A stretch of 64,000 nucleotides of DNA from Haematobia irritans (GCF_050003625.1 NC_134397.1:272980070-273044069), one strand, 5' to 3'. Positions 36,266 through 48,529 are shown, counted from the first letter of the stretch. Made by a program: numbers and translations. Notes: a model not told the origin generated them from the letters alone.

Positions 36266-38292
36266 CTGTCTGTTCATGTATTTTTGTGCGCAAAGTACAG
36301 GTCGCAGTTTAAGTCCGATCGTCCTCAAATTTGGCACAGGGTCGTTTTGGGGAACAAAAACGATCGCTATTGATTTTGGAAAAAATCGGTTCAGATTTAG
36401 ATATAGTTGTCATATATATTTATCCCCGATCTGGTTATAATTGGCGTGTTTATCAACCGATTTTCTTCAAATTCCGTATATCCGAATATTTTATGAGTCT
36501 CGAAAAACTTGAAAAATATTATCCAAATCGGCTCAGATTTAGATATAGCTCCCATATATATCTTTCGTCCAATTTAGACTCATATGGCAACAGAGGCCAA
36601 AGTTTACTACCGATTTTCCTGAAATTTTGCACAGATAGTAGAGTTGGCGTTCTACCAATGCTTGGTAAATTTGATTGAAATCGGTTCATATTTAGATATA
36701 GCTCCCATATATATCTTTCGTCCGATTTGCACTTATATGACCTCAAAAGCCAGAGTTTTGCCCTGACTTGCTTCAAATTTTACACGAGAGGTAGGTTTAA
36801 CAGTGTCGTTATTTGTGCCAAATTTGGTTAAAATCGGTTCAGATTTAGATATAGCTCCCATATATATCTTTCGTCCGATTTGGACTTATATGGCCTCAAA
36901 AGCTAGAGTTTTGCCCTGACTTGCTTCAAATTTTGCACAAGGAGTACGTTTAATAGTATCGGTAAGTGTACCAAATTTGGTTGAAATCGGTTCAGATTTA
37001 GATATAGCTCCCATATATATCTTTCGCCCGATTTACAATCATATGACCACGGGGGCCAAAGTTATACTCCCATTTACGTGGAATTTTGCAGAGATTGCAG
37101 TTTTATTATTCTAAATATGCATGTCAAATTTAGTCAAAATCGGTTCAGATTATATATAGCTCCCATATATACGTACAACAAAGTTGGGGAAATATGGTAG
37201 ACTTTTTCATATTTTAGACCCATTTTCAATGGGATTTTCCTCCAATTGACTGGATAGTTTCCACAGAGAATATATTTAATATGATATTTAAGTGTGTCAA
37301 GTTTGATCTAATTTGGTTCAGGTTTAGATAAAGCCTCCATATATTCCGGTTTATACAAGTATGGCCAAAATTCTGTGATGATTTCCCCATATTTTAGTCA
37401 TATCCTATACACTGTAATGTCAGAATTTTCACAGAACGGTTGAGTTTTAAATAAGGCTCCAAGTCACCCGACTTGACCAAATAATATATCACAACCCACA
37501 CTTGACCACATATCTTGGCAAATTCTAACCAATATCCTTGTAAAATCGCCACTGATGAGTAGCAAACATTGTAAATATTACTAAACTTCTCCTATATCTC
37601 GAATACATATGTATCGCCTGGTAAATTATAAATGCTCTTTTGTACAATTGCATTAAAATTTCTCTCGCTTCATATGTCCCATATTTTTTTTAATAACATT
37701 GTGTTATCCGATTTAAATTTTAATTCTAGAGTTTTTGTAGAATTACAAAAAATTGTCTCCATTAAAAGTATTTGTATCTGGAAACGCAAACCTTTATACA
37801 GCTCCCAGCAAATTTGAAGTAGTTGAGATGGTAACACAAATGTTTGTGTACATAGTGGTGAAGGGTATAATATAGTCGGCCCCGCCCGACTTTAGACTTT
37901 CCTTACTTGTTTTTTACTAACATTGTGTTCCACCGTAGTGCATTAGCCGACTTCAATTTTGAGTCTATAGCTTTTGTAGAAGTATATCAAATTTTGTCCA
38001 GATCGAGTGATATTTAAATGTATGTGTTTGGGAAAAATCTTTATATATAGGACCCAACACATTTGACGGATGTGATATGGTATCGAAAATTTAGATCAAC
38101 AAAGTGGTTCAGGGTATAAAATAGTCGGCCCCGCCCGACTTTAGACTTTCCTTACTTGTTTTTTAATCTAGTATATTTTTAATTTCCAATTAAAACAGTA
38201 TTTGATACTATTATTTTTATGATTGAATACATTTCAATTAATAAATTAATTGAATCAGTTAATTTCGTGAATCAGAAAAAAATTTTTGTGTG
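35186..38292. mobile_element. TA-flanked MITE split by Helentron-like complex
   Basis: Left part 35186-35492 begins CACAGAAAAAATAT; right part 38161-38292 ends AAAATTTTTGTGTG; TA lies on both sides (35184-35185, 38293-38294). Both parts are rich in AATTAAT and AATTGAATCA words, supporting a single original element of about 440 bp. Confidence 0.45.
35493..38160. mobile_element. Two-family Helentron-like complex in opposite orientations
   Basis: The left end is a plus-strand family E start (AACAAGTGAGTAAAGTAG, hairpin GTCGGGCGGGGCCGAC) running to about 35930. It passes into minus-strand family B: a partial M2 (35930-36091), a complete M2 (36092-37684; GTCTGTC tract 36229-36270) and two M1 modules (37685-37915 and 37916-38160, end CTTACTTGTT). 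Both outer ends are therefore the AACAAGT type end pointing outwards. Confidence 0.7.
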
Positions 38293-38692
38293 TATAATCT
38301 ATCGCCGATTCATTTAGTCCACAAATATCGAACAATGGCCAACTATCGTTCCCGAAGACAAGAAAATTTTTAAATAAAACTTTTAGATTGCAATATGAGT
38401 CTACCCGAAAGAAATAATAATTTTAGTTAATAAATTCGTTTTTAAAAATTTCTGTAAATTATTTTTCAGTAGTCCATTATCATTTCTAAATATTTCACAT
38501 ATACATAAATACATTTTGTTTTTCAGGAATTCAAGAATTTTGTTTTATTCTCTTGATATTGACTAAAAAGGTATATTCTCTATCATACAACACAACAGAT
38601 GCGATTAGAAATATCCCATTCGAGATATTACCTTAATAGGCTTAGGACGAATAATATTTTTTCCAATAAATCGATAGAATAATAAAACCAAG

Positions 38693-38698
38693 ACTTAC
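38693..38698 (-). promoter_or_regulatory. Splice donor GTAAGT
   Basis: On the minus strand the exon ends ...TTTATTTG and is followed by GTAAGT, a consensus donor, splitting a Gly codon after its first base (phase 1). Confidence 0.65.
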
Positions 38699-38816
38699 CA
38701 AATAAACGTCCAGCCATAGCCAGGGGTGTTGTCAGTGATAAAATCAAAAGACCGGTAAAGCCATAAATGATTAGACCCAAATGATTTTTATATTTAGCTG
38801 AAATTCGTAAAGCCAT
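38699..38816 (-). CDS. First coding exon of an unidentified signal-peptide or membrane protein
   Basis: The ATG at 38816 has a fair insect context (ACAAAAGATGG). The 39 codons read MALRISAKYKNHLG, a hydrophobic stretch (about residues 13-33, rich in L, I, G, T), then PLAMAGRLF, ending one base into the next codon at a GTAAGT donor. The pattern (short basic start, hydrophobic core, A-M-A before G) fits a cleavable signal peptide with cleavage after residue 35, or a signal anchor. Translation upstream in the same frame stays open back to 38882, but no other ATG is needed. The leader upstream (38817-40279) is repeat-free and AAC/CA-rich like dipteran 5' UTRs. I do not recognise the protein and could not find the next exon on the minus strand, which should begin in phase 1. 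Downstream DNA to the left is packed with transposons, consistent with a large intron. Confidence 0.5.
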
Positions 38817-40279
38817 CTTTTGTGGTTGTTGGATGATAACTTTTCGATAATGGTGGGCAATGGCCTTTGCAATTGCGGTCAAACTGGGGTGGGCTAAGAA
38901 GGCTGGCCTTCTATGAATACTGCTGTATCACAGCAAACTCTTCTTTCCTAAACAGCAGATGGTGGTTAGGGTTCTGCTACGGCTGCTAATGTTGTAGAGG
39001 TGTGGGTGTTGGTGTAGGTTATGAAAGATAGATTTGTTGCAATGAATGTGAGAATACACACTTATGTGGATATTTGTTAAAAACTAAATTGTATATACAA
39101 TTTGTTATACTGCTCGTTACACACAATTTATTTTGTATGGCAATGTTTGAGTGTCTGTGTGTGTTATCTTCTATACCAAGCACTCACACATTCATAGATA
39201 TATGGATATTTGTTGGATTCTTTTTGTTTTAATTTTTGTTTTTCGGTGGTTAAGTTACGCTGAATGAATGCTGTTTGCTGTTTTCGGGAAATAGACGTTA
39301 CTTTTTCCGGTTATTTCCCTTTGCGTGTTTTGTGTGTGAAGTGATACACTCATACACTCTCATACATTCAATGGGAAAGTACTTTTTTGCTATACGAAAC
39401 AAACTCCCAGACATTCATATGTGAATTTGGCTTGATAACAATCTTTTGTTTTAATAGTTTTTTGTTTCCCACATTTTATCTTCTGTTGGCTTAGCATTTA
39501 TGTTAGGAGTAGATCTCTGTTTTGTTTCCCTGTAGTTTTATGATTCAGTTTTTAAGGGGGGGAATTTGCTTGTTTTCTCCTATTTTTACTTTGTGTTTGG
39601 GTGTGTGTGTGTATAGTTTTTTCTGTCTACTATTTGTGCTTATTTTTATTATTTGATTTCATATTTATTCTCGCATGAATTCGTAGTTTTAGTTTGAGTT
39701 TTAGCCATATATGTTTTTGTTGCTGCCTTTGTTGGTGTTTTGTATTAGCCATTTGAATTGAGTTGAGATACGAGCAGTAGTTGTCTTTATTGTCTGCTCG
39801 AATTGTTGTGTGGCATTGCATTTTGTTGGCAATTTATTATTTCATGCGGTAGTGGTTCATGTCTTTTTTTGTTGTTTTGGGGAATTTCTGAATTTTTTTG
39901 TATCCCTTGTATAAAGCAGAGATATGTTTCTATTTCTATTATCTCTTGTACATAGACATACATATATTTACACCCATATACGTATAGGCTCTGCTGATAT
40001 GTATGTAAGTATTTTGAGTTTGGCCAGAGTTTTATCTTTCACTAGAATTGTATACATATCTTTTTTTATTGCCTTTTTGTATTTACTCGTTTCTCTCCTT
40101 ACGCCTGATGTTCACCCCCTCCTTAGGAGATTATAAATATTTGTGACATTTCATTAAACCAAAATTCCAATTGGCAATACTACCGCAGCAATCCCAACTG
40201 GACGCCCATAACAATTTTGTGGTTGAATTTATTATTTGTTTGAAATTTTCCATTTCATGCTGAGATAGAAATCCAAGAT
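38817..40279 (-). other. Probable 5' UTR exon of the minus-strand gene
   Basis: Non-repetitive, and on the minus strand rich in AAC, CAA and CACA words with many short upstream ATGs. No transposon sequence is visible here, unlike the surroundings. A nearer acceptor (CTGCTGTTTAG near 38960) is an alternative start for this exon. Confidence 0.4.
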
Positions 40280-40300
40280 CTGTAATGAAAAGAAAGAAAA
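40280..40300 (-). promoter_or_regulatory. Splice acceptor with long pyrimidine tract
   Basis: Minus-strand TTTTTCTTTCTTTTCATTACAG precedes ATCTTGG; AG corresponds to 40280-40281. A textbook acceptor, implying at least one further exon upstream, to the right of 40300. Confidence 0.5.
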
Positions 40301-40691
40301 ATGTAATCGTATGAGCAGCAAAAAAAAAATCACAACATGAGACGATATTTCTAAAGAATTTGTTATATTTCCCCCAAAAAATAAAATAGATTACATATAT
40401 TTCAATTACATAATAGGCATTATAGAAGTAGGTTGAATTTAGGGTTATAGGATAGTTTTGTATTTATATGGAATATTTTTGACACGTTGCATTTTTTTAT
40501 GGGGAAAAGAAATCAATTTAAATTGTATGGTCGTTTGGCTTGCAGTAAATAAAAGTACGGTAACATGGTGCGTATGAGCTACATTGGGGGCACCCATACG
40601 CACCAATGTACAATGGAATCAATAGCACTTATGGTGGTGCAAAAAATTAAAAAGTACAATTTCAAAATTAAAAAAAAAATTAAAAAAAAAA

Positions 40692-43409
40692 AACAAGTAA
40701 GGAAAGTCTAAAGTCGGACGGGGCCGATTATATTAAACCCTGCACCTTTTTGTAGATCTAAATGTTCGATACCATATCACATCCGTCAAATGTGTTGGGG
40801 GCTATATATAAAGATTTGTCTCAAATACATACATTTAAATATCACTCGATTTGGATAGAATTTGATAAACTTTTACAAAATCTATAGACTCAAAATTTAA
40901 GTCGACTAATGCACTAGGGTGGAACACAATGTTAGTAAAAAACAAGTAAGGAAAGTCTAAAGTCGGGCGGGGCCGACTATATTATACCCTGCACCACTTT
41001 GTAGATCTAAATTTCCGATACCATATCACATCCGTCAAATGTGTTGGGGGCTATATATAAAGGTTTATCCAAAATACATACATTTATGTTAAATATCACC
41101 CGATCTGGACAGAATTTGATAGACTTCTACAAAATCTATAGACTCAAAATTTAAGTCGGCTAATGCACTAGGGTGGAGCACAATGTTAGTAAAAACAAGT
41201 ATATACAGCAGTAAGTTCGGCCGGGCCGAATCTTAAATACCCACCACCATGAACCAAATATTAGGGTTTCCTTTGAAATTCCAGGAGGGCTTGAGGACTT
41301 GAGGACACTTCCCGAAGATAAATTTAAAGATTTCACCTATGAGGACTATATCAGATTCTGGATTTATAAGAACCATTTTTGTTTGAGGTTTAGAGGAATC
41401 ATTAACATCTCTTGTAAGTGTGCAAGAAAATTATAAAATAACGTCTTGATTTGAAATCTTAAATCTGTAGAAGTAAAATCTGGAAATTTTACATTGAGTT
41501 TCAAGCAATTTTCATGATCAGTGCGCCTTCTACACCCTCAAGAAGTGAAGTCGGTCTATATGGAGGCATTACCAAATGGACCGATAAAAACTTAATCCGA
41601 TACACGTTTTTGTGAGCCTAAAATACCAGAATATTTACAATTTCAGGCATATTAGATAAAAACTACGGTTTCTAGAAACCCAAGGAGTTAAATCGGGAGA
41701 TCGTTCTTATGGGCGCTATACTAAAATATGGACCGATACACACCTCTTTGTGACCCGAAAATACCTCTAGATTTCCAATTTCAGGCAAATAGGATAAAAA
41801 CTTCGGATTCTAGAAGCCCAAGAAGTAAAATTGGGAAATCGGTCTATATGGGGGCTATACCAAAATATGGACCGATACTCACCATTTTCGGCACACCTCT
41901 TTATGGTCCTAAAATACCTCTAGATTTCCAATTTCAGACAAATTGGATAAAAACTACGGTTTCTATAAGCCCAAGACCCCAAATCGGGAGATCGGTCTAT
42001 ATGGGGGCTATACCAAAATATGGACCGATACTCACAATTTTTGGCACACGTATTTTTGGTCCTACAATTCCTCTAGATTTCCAATTTCAGGTAAATTGAA
42101 TAAAAACTGCGGTTTCTATAAGCCCAAGACCCCAAATCGGGAGGTCGGTTTATATGGGGGCTATACCAAAACATGGCCCGATATAGCCCATCTTCGAACT
42201 TGACTTGCGGGCAGACAAAAGACGATTCTGTGCCAAATTTCAGGACGATAGCTCCATTATTGAATGCTGTAGCGTGATTACAACAGACAGCCAGACAGAC
42301 AGACAGACGGACATGCTTATATCGTCTTAGAATTTCTTCCTGATCAAGAATATATATACTTTATCTAGTCGGAAATCGATATTTCGATGCGTTACAAACG
42401 GAATGACAAACTTATTATACCCCGTCACCATTCTATGGTGGTGGGTATAAAAAATATGGGAAACATTTAAATCTGAAGCAATTTTAAGGAAACTTCGCAA
42501 AAGTTTATTTATGATTTATCGCTCGATATATATGTACTAGAAGTTAAGGAAAATTAGAGTCATTTTTACAACTTTTCGACTAAGCAGTGGCGGTTTTACA
42601 AGGAAAATGTTGGTATTTTGACCATTTTTGTCGAAATCAGAAAATCATATATATGGGAGATATATCTAAATCTGAACCGATTTCAACCAAATTGGGCACG
42701 CATTGCTACAATGCTAATTCTACTTCCTGTGCAAAAATTTCAACTAAATCGGATTGGAAGATTGGCCACTGTGGTCATATGAGTAAATCGGGAAAAAGCT
42801 ATATATGTGAGTTATATCTAAATCTGAACCGATTTCAACCAAATTTGGCACGCATAACTACAATGCTAATTCTACTCGCTGTGCAAAATTTCAATTAAAT
42901 CGGAGTTAAAGATTGGCCACTGTGGTCATATGAGTGTAAGTCGGGCAAAAGCTATATATGGGAGCTATATCTAAATCTGAATCGATTTCAATAAAATTTT
43001 GCACACTTGCCTATAGTACTAATTGTCCTTCTTGTGCAAAATGTTTAGCAAATTAGGGTAAAACTCTGGCTTCTGGGGCCATATAAGTCCATTTCGGGAG
43101 AAATATATATATATATATATATATATATGGGAGCTATATCTAAATATGAACCGATTTCTTCCAAAATCAATAGGGTTCTATTCTGAGCCAAAACACATAC
43201 TTGTGCCAAATTTGAAGTCGATTGGACTAAAACTGCGACCTAGACTTTTATTACAAAAATGTGTTCACGGACAGACGGACATGGCTATATCGACTCAGGA
43301 GCCCACCCTGAGCATTTTTGCCAAAGACACCAGGTGTCTATCTCGTCTCCTTGTGGGTGTTTTAAACATATGCACTAACTTATTATACCCTGTTCCACAA
43401 TGTGGCGCA
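40692..43409 (+). mobile_element. Family B element with two M1 modules and an inserted family C
   Basis: M1 modules at 40692-40940 and 40941-41193, family C at 41194-42450, then M2 from 42451 (AATATGGGAAACATTTAAATC) with several 153-bp-type units, a short TA run (43106-43128) and the hairpin end TTCCACAATGTGGCGC, which is itself broken at 43409 by a CACT-ended element; the last bases (CAGGGTATAAAA) resume at 44057. Confidence 0.75.
41194..42450 (+). mobile_element. Helentron-like family C element, fullest copy
   Basis: Starts AACAAGTATATACAGCAG with hairpin TTCGGCCGGGCCGAA and ACCCACCACCATG. TATATGGGGG anchors at 41845, 41998 and 42151 are exactly 153 bp apart. A GACA tract (42284-42310), ATATATACTTTATCTAGTCG and the hairpin end CACCATTCTATGGTGGTG follow. 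The 123-codon frame at 41728-42099 reads through the repeat. It sits at the M1/M2 junction of family B, as does copy 20024-20918. Confidence 0.8.
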
Positions 43410-44055
43410 CACTAAAAAAAAAGTTTACTTGGATCCAAAGATTTTGACCTTCCTTTAAGGATTTTGGTATTGATTCCGAGCCAGAGATGCGGCTTCTTTA
43501 AAATAAAGACATTTTTTAGGGACATCCCTGGCTTTAAATCTAGGATCGATAAAATTAAAATTGGATGCAGATCTCATTCACCGAATTTTTATTCTCTGTT
43601 TGCGATATATTAATAAAGGTATTCATGTACAAACAAATTCCAGTTTCAAAATCCAAATTATGCCAAGTAGTTCAAAGTAAAAACTGTTTTCTTAATGCTA
43701 AAAAAAATTTAAACAAACGATGCAAAGCTTTAAAATAGGTCTTAGCCTATATTTGAAGCATTTTTATCCTAAATTTAAAAATTCAATATGTCAGTTGAGT
43801 TAAAGTCGATTTCTTTAAATTAAAAATGTTTTTCTTTATTTTAAGGAACATTTGCCTTACTTCAAAGATCAACAACTACAACAGAGGGACGCAAAATTTC
43901 AAGATTTGTGTCCTAAATTTAATGAAAAATATTTTTGAAGCAAGGATTATAAACTTTCTTTTAATTAAAAAATTTTGTCCTTAGTGTTGCGTAAATTTCG
44001 AGTCCTAAAATTTAAGTTGCATAATCTTCCATATTAGGTCAATATTTTTTTCAAT
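43410..44055. mobile_element. CACT-ended non-autonomous transposon, 646 bp
   Basis: Ends CACTAAAAAAAA and TTTTTTTCAATG, with GCA repeated on either side (43407-43409, 44056-44058). It lies within the terminal hairpin of a family B element, so the empty site TGTGGCGCAGGGTATAA is known from 25820-25848 and 31800-31828. CACT ends with a 3-bp duplication suggest the CMC group, but the TIR is short and weak. Related fragments at 31840-32065, 35090-35165 and 58515-58594. Confidence 0.5.
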
Positions 44056-44059
44056 GCAG

Positions 44060-45160
44060 GGTATAAAAATTCAAAGATTAAAAAAATTACTAAAAATCTA
44101 GCAAATTTAAAAATGCTATTATTTTTTTTTATTCTGTGACTAAAGGTGCACTGAGACCGTTCCTTCTTGGCTTTCCAAATGCACAAAATTGTTATGCGCT
44201 ATACCACAGTAGTGTTGAAGCGTATAAAATGGGTTTTGAAAGTAACGGATATATTTTACGACAACCCAAAAAGGCATTTTGTTTTACTCTCTTTTACGAA
44301 TACAGAAGAAATCAGAATCAAGACTAAAGTAAAATATTCCCGAAAATATTTTAGCCTTTTAATCCGCATCACTTTTAGGCTTTCTATATCCGTTGATACT
44401 TGACATGTCGAAGTGGAATAGGAAGTTCGATTTTCAATTGTTGAATCTTATTTCAAGCACAAAGTAAATGTTTTGTCGAAGGACATATATGCGTGTATAC
44501 ATATGTGAAATTCGGTCCTTTTTTTGGTCTGTGTCATCCTCTTAATGGTGTCTTATTCCTCAAAGGCAACAGAGGGCACATCACATTACCAAGCTAAGAA
44601 GGGTAAAGAATTTGACAAATATTGCTTGTGATATTAAATCAGTATTTACTTTTAGATTAGGTTTCTAAAATGGTTTTCCTTTTCACTTGTTCTAAATGTA
44701 AATCAAAGGAAAGGATAAGAAGTCATCAATGTTCAAAGTCAATAATAAAGGTTAAGTAGTCATCTCCGTCATATGATAGGGTATTGAAAGAATTTAAATG
44801 ATGATTTAGGTTTTTTAGTTGGGACAACATATTGGCATTTATTTATTATTCACTCAAATTTATATTTGCTCAAGTTCATGTATTTCATTTACATTTTTAT
44901 GGAGTGAATAAATAAACTGCATTACAATACGTTGAATAGTCTAGAAAATATTTGTGTATTTCTAATATTTCTAATCAAACTTTAACTCATCTTTTTATAT
45001 TCATAGTGAAATTGAAGCAAACATGTGTTCTACCATCTTTTACAATTTTTATGAGATAAGATAGACACATGGTGTATTTGCCGATAATGCTTAGGGCCGG
45101 CCACAGAGTCAATCTAGCCATGTCCATCGGTATGTGAACACATTGTTGTAATCTAAATTT
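44060..45160. other. AT-rich DNA, nothing recognised
   Basis: Contains a few words of family B ends (GCGCTATACCACAGTAGTG near 44197). Short frames at 44136-44403 have no recognisable homology. Confidence 0.45.
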
Positions 45161-45164
45161 TATT

Positions 45165-45440
45165 TCTATGGAAAATGTTGTAAATTTTTTTGTAGCAAAT
45201 TTTTTAAAAATTTTATTTAAGATTTAAGTTTTTATAGAAAATTTTTAAAAATTTAATTTTTATAGGAAATTTTGTTATCATGTTATTTCTATAGAAATTG
45301 GTGAGATTTGTTTTCTGTTGAAAATTTTGCTAAAATGTTATTTCGATAGGAAATTTTATCAAAATTTAATTTTTTACAGAAAATTTTGTCAACATTTTAT
45401 TTCTATAGAAAATTTTGTCATGATGTAGAAATTAATGACA
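45165..45440. repeat. Detached 29-bp minisatellite array, degenerate
   Basis: Repeated TTTTATTTCTATAGAAA and TTTTGTCAAAA words, the inverse of the family A minisatellite at 5073-5313. Directly followed by a lone Helentron-like end hairpin (CTCCACACTGTGGAAC, 45447-45485). Confidence 0.7.
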
Positions 45441-45485
45441 ACATTTTTATACCCTGCTCCACACTGTGGAACAGGGTATTATAAG

Positions 45486-45892
45486 CAGAGATGGTTTTGG
45501 GTTTCATACCGTCAAAAAGTTGTAAACGTCGAAAACGTAATATACCTGTATAAAACGTAAAAAAAACTTACAGGGTACTTATATTTGTTTTCAAAAACTA
45601 TTTTTAATATCCTAACGGATGAAAGCGTCATATTGAAGTATTTTAATTTTTTTTTTTATAATAATATGTATTTTTAAATTTTTTTACTCAAAAGCCATTT
45701 GCATAATTTTCACGCATATGAAAAACGTTTGAATGCAAAGCGTTTTCAAATTGCTGTGGCAAAAATCAGACTAACCTAAAACAAATTTTTAAATAACCTC
45801 AATTTTAATATGAGTATATGAAATCCAACTGGTTGAATGGTTATGTGAAATCAACCCTCGGTTCTGGGCGAAATTAGCATTTTCTTACCATT
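45486..45892. other. AT-rich DNA, nothing recognised
   Basis: AACGTAAAAAAAAC-type low-complexity sequence; no gene or matched repeat. Confidence 0.4.
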
Positions 45893-46102
45893 TTTATACC
45901 CTAAACCACATAGTGGTCAGGGCATAATAAGTTTGATCGGCCAAAAAAATGTGCCTACCAGAAATATTGATTTTAGATTTTAGATATATACCGATCGACT
46001 CAGAATCACCTCCTGAGTCGATCTAGCGCTTGCTGTCCGTCCGTCTGTCTATGTATTTGTTGTTCACAGGATTCCGGTCGCAATTATTAACCGATTTTGA
46101 TG

Positions 46103-46172
46103 TTATCACAATGGACTGAATAGTCTAAGTGAGCCTGAATCTTAATCGGGCTGCCACTTTAACCTTTAACCT
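46103..46172 (+). mobile_element. 70-bp 5'-truncated SINE with 14-bp target duplication
   Basis: Only the 3' end of the SINE is present (TTATCACAATGGACTGAATA to CTTTAACCTTTAACCT). The family E sequence AACCGATTTTGATG is duplicated exactly on each side (46089-46102, 46173-46186). This is the product of target-primed reverse transcription that stopped early. Confidence 0.9.
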
Positions 46173-46253
46173 AACCGATTTTGATGAAATTTGGTACAGG
46201 GAGTTTTTTGGGCACAAGGACAAACGCTATTGGATCAAATTTACATATAGCTT

Positions 46254-46515
<262 letters not shown>

Positions 46516-47534
46516 CGCCAGATTTCGACAAATGGGGTCACGTTGCGCTTTTTTTCACACAGATCGTCACCAAATTTGGCAAAAGGTAATCGTTTCCATC
46601 GCCGTTTAAGTCTGCAAAATTTCATACAAATCGGTTCAGATTTAGAAATAGCTCTCATATATATGTATCGCCCGATTTTCCCAAATTTGGCCACAAACCC
46701 TTTATTTATCAACCTATCTTACTCAAAGTTGGCTAAATATAATCTTCTATAGCACTAACTATATGTGCAAAAACTCATCGAAATCGGTTCAGATTTAGCT
46801 ATAGCTCCCATATATATGTACCGCCCGATTTGTCTAAATTTGGCTATAAAACCCTTATTTATCAACCGATCTTACTCAAATTTGGCTAAATGTAGTCTTC
46901 TATAGTACTAACTATATGTGCAAAATTTCATCGAAATTGGTTCAGATGTAGATATAGCTCCCATATATGTGTGACCCGATTTTGAAAAATTCGCCCCTAA
47001 TAACCTTATGTTTGACCATACACGCCTCATTTCTTTACTGATCTTACTCAAATCTTGCACAAGGTTACCTTTTGTGGTATTAATCAAACCCGCAAAATAT
47101 TATGCAAATTGGATTTGGCCATAGTACTCTTATTTATTATACAATGTTACTCAAATTTCAAATTTTGATGTACTAGCCGATCGTACTTATACGTACTTGT
47201 AGCTCTTACATAAGAATATTGCTCGATTTTTACAAATTTGTATTTATTACCCACACTAATTTAACGATTTTCTCTTTTTTAATAATGGGCTCAATATTAG
47301 TGGCATACTAGCACCATAGGCGCAATATCAACATAGCCATTGTTGCTACAAGTATGGGAAATTCCCTATATGTAGGATTTTTCTAATATTTAGCGTCCAC
47401 AATGTAGGACGTAGGGCCACAATGTAGGACATTTTCACTCAACACAATTTGTAATAATTTTTACATTTTGGTGGCTCTAGAGGAGGAAATTAGAAGCCGG
47501 CAAGGCTTGACCTTTAACAAGGTGTGGTAAACTT

Positions 47535-47700
47535 TATTCCTGTAGAAATTTTTGTCAACATTTTATTTCTATAGAACACTTTGTCAAAATTTTATTTCTA
47601 TAGAAATTATTCTCAAAATTTTATTTCTATAGAAAAATTTCTCACAAAAATTAGTTTATAGAAACTTTTTCCAAAATTTTATTTTTATAGAGATTTAACA
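47535..47700. repeat. 29-bp minisatellite array, degenerate
   Basis: About five TTTTATTTCTATAGAAA units, same family as 5073-5313 in inverse orientation. Confidence 0.75.
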
Positions 47701-48149
47701 AAAAAGATTACTAATTTAAGTAGAATTCTACCAACTGTGGCAACCGTGGTGGTAATAAAAATTTATATTCTAAGTTATATACGTTGCATATTCATGTTTT
47801 AAGATAATAAAGTACTTAGAACCATTTTTGTTTTGTAAAATTTTTTAAATTTAACAAAAAATATAGTATAGAAAATTGTTTGGGAATGTATGGGAAAGTA
47901 TGGAACTTTTTTTGTCCTTGTAAGGTAAACCGAACATTTTCCCTGGCAACATTGACTATGAGCTATAGTCAGATTGACACAAAGCACCCATAGACATGTA
48001 CCTCTTAATTTTCTTAAACATGCAACTGCGGTTTATCTCCCAGACCTATATGTTACCCCACAAATGCTTACGATTACTAATTCTGTAATGGTGGTTTAGG
48101 GTATGATATAGTCGGCTTTCCACTTTAGTTACTTGTTTATAAACGATTT

Positions 48150-48529
48150 TGCCAAAATTTTATTTCTTTAGAAAACTTTGTCATGATTTAATGTTTTATA
48201 GAAAAATTTTCAAAATTTTACTTCTATAGAAAATGTTGTCAAACTTTTATTTCTATAAAAGATATTTCTATAATTTTATTTCTATAAAAATTTTGTCATA
48301 ATTTTATTTCTAATTCTAATAGAACAATTTTATTTCTATAGAAAATTTTGTCAAAATTTAATTTTTTTTTAGAAAAAATTTTCAAAATTTTATTTCTATA
48401 GAAAATTTTATCAAAATTGTATTTTTATAAAAAAATTTGTTAACATTTTATTTCTATAGAATATATTGTCAAAATTTTATTTCTATAGAAAATTTTTCTA
48501 AACTTTATTTCTATAGAAAATGTTGTATC
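48150..48529. repeat. 29-bp minisatellite array, degenerate
   Basis: About twelve TTTTATTTCTATAGAAA-type units in the inverse orientation, with mutations and small indels. Confidence 0.8.
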
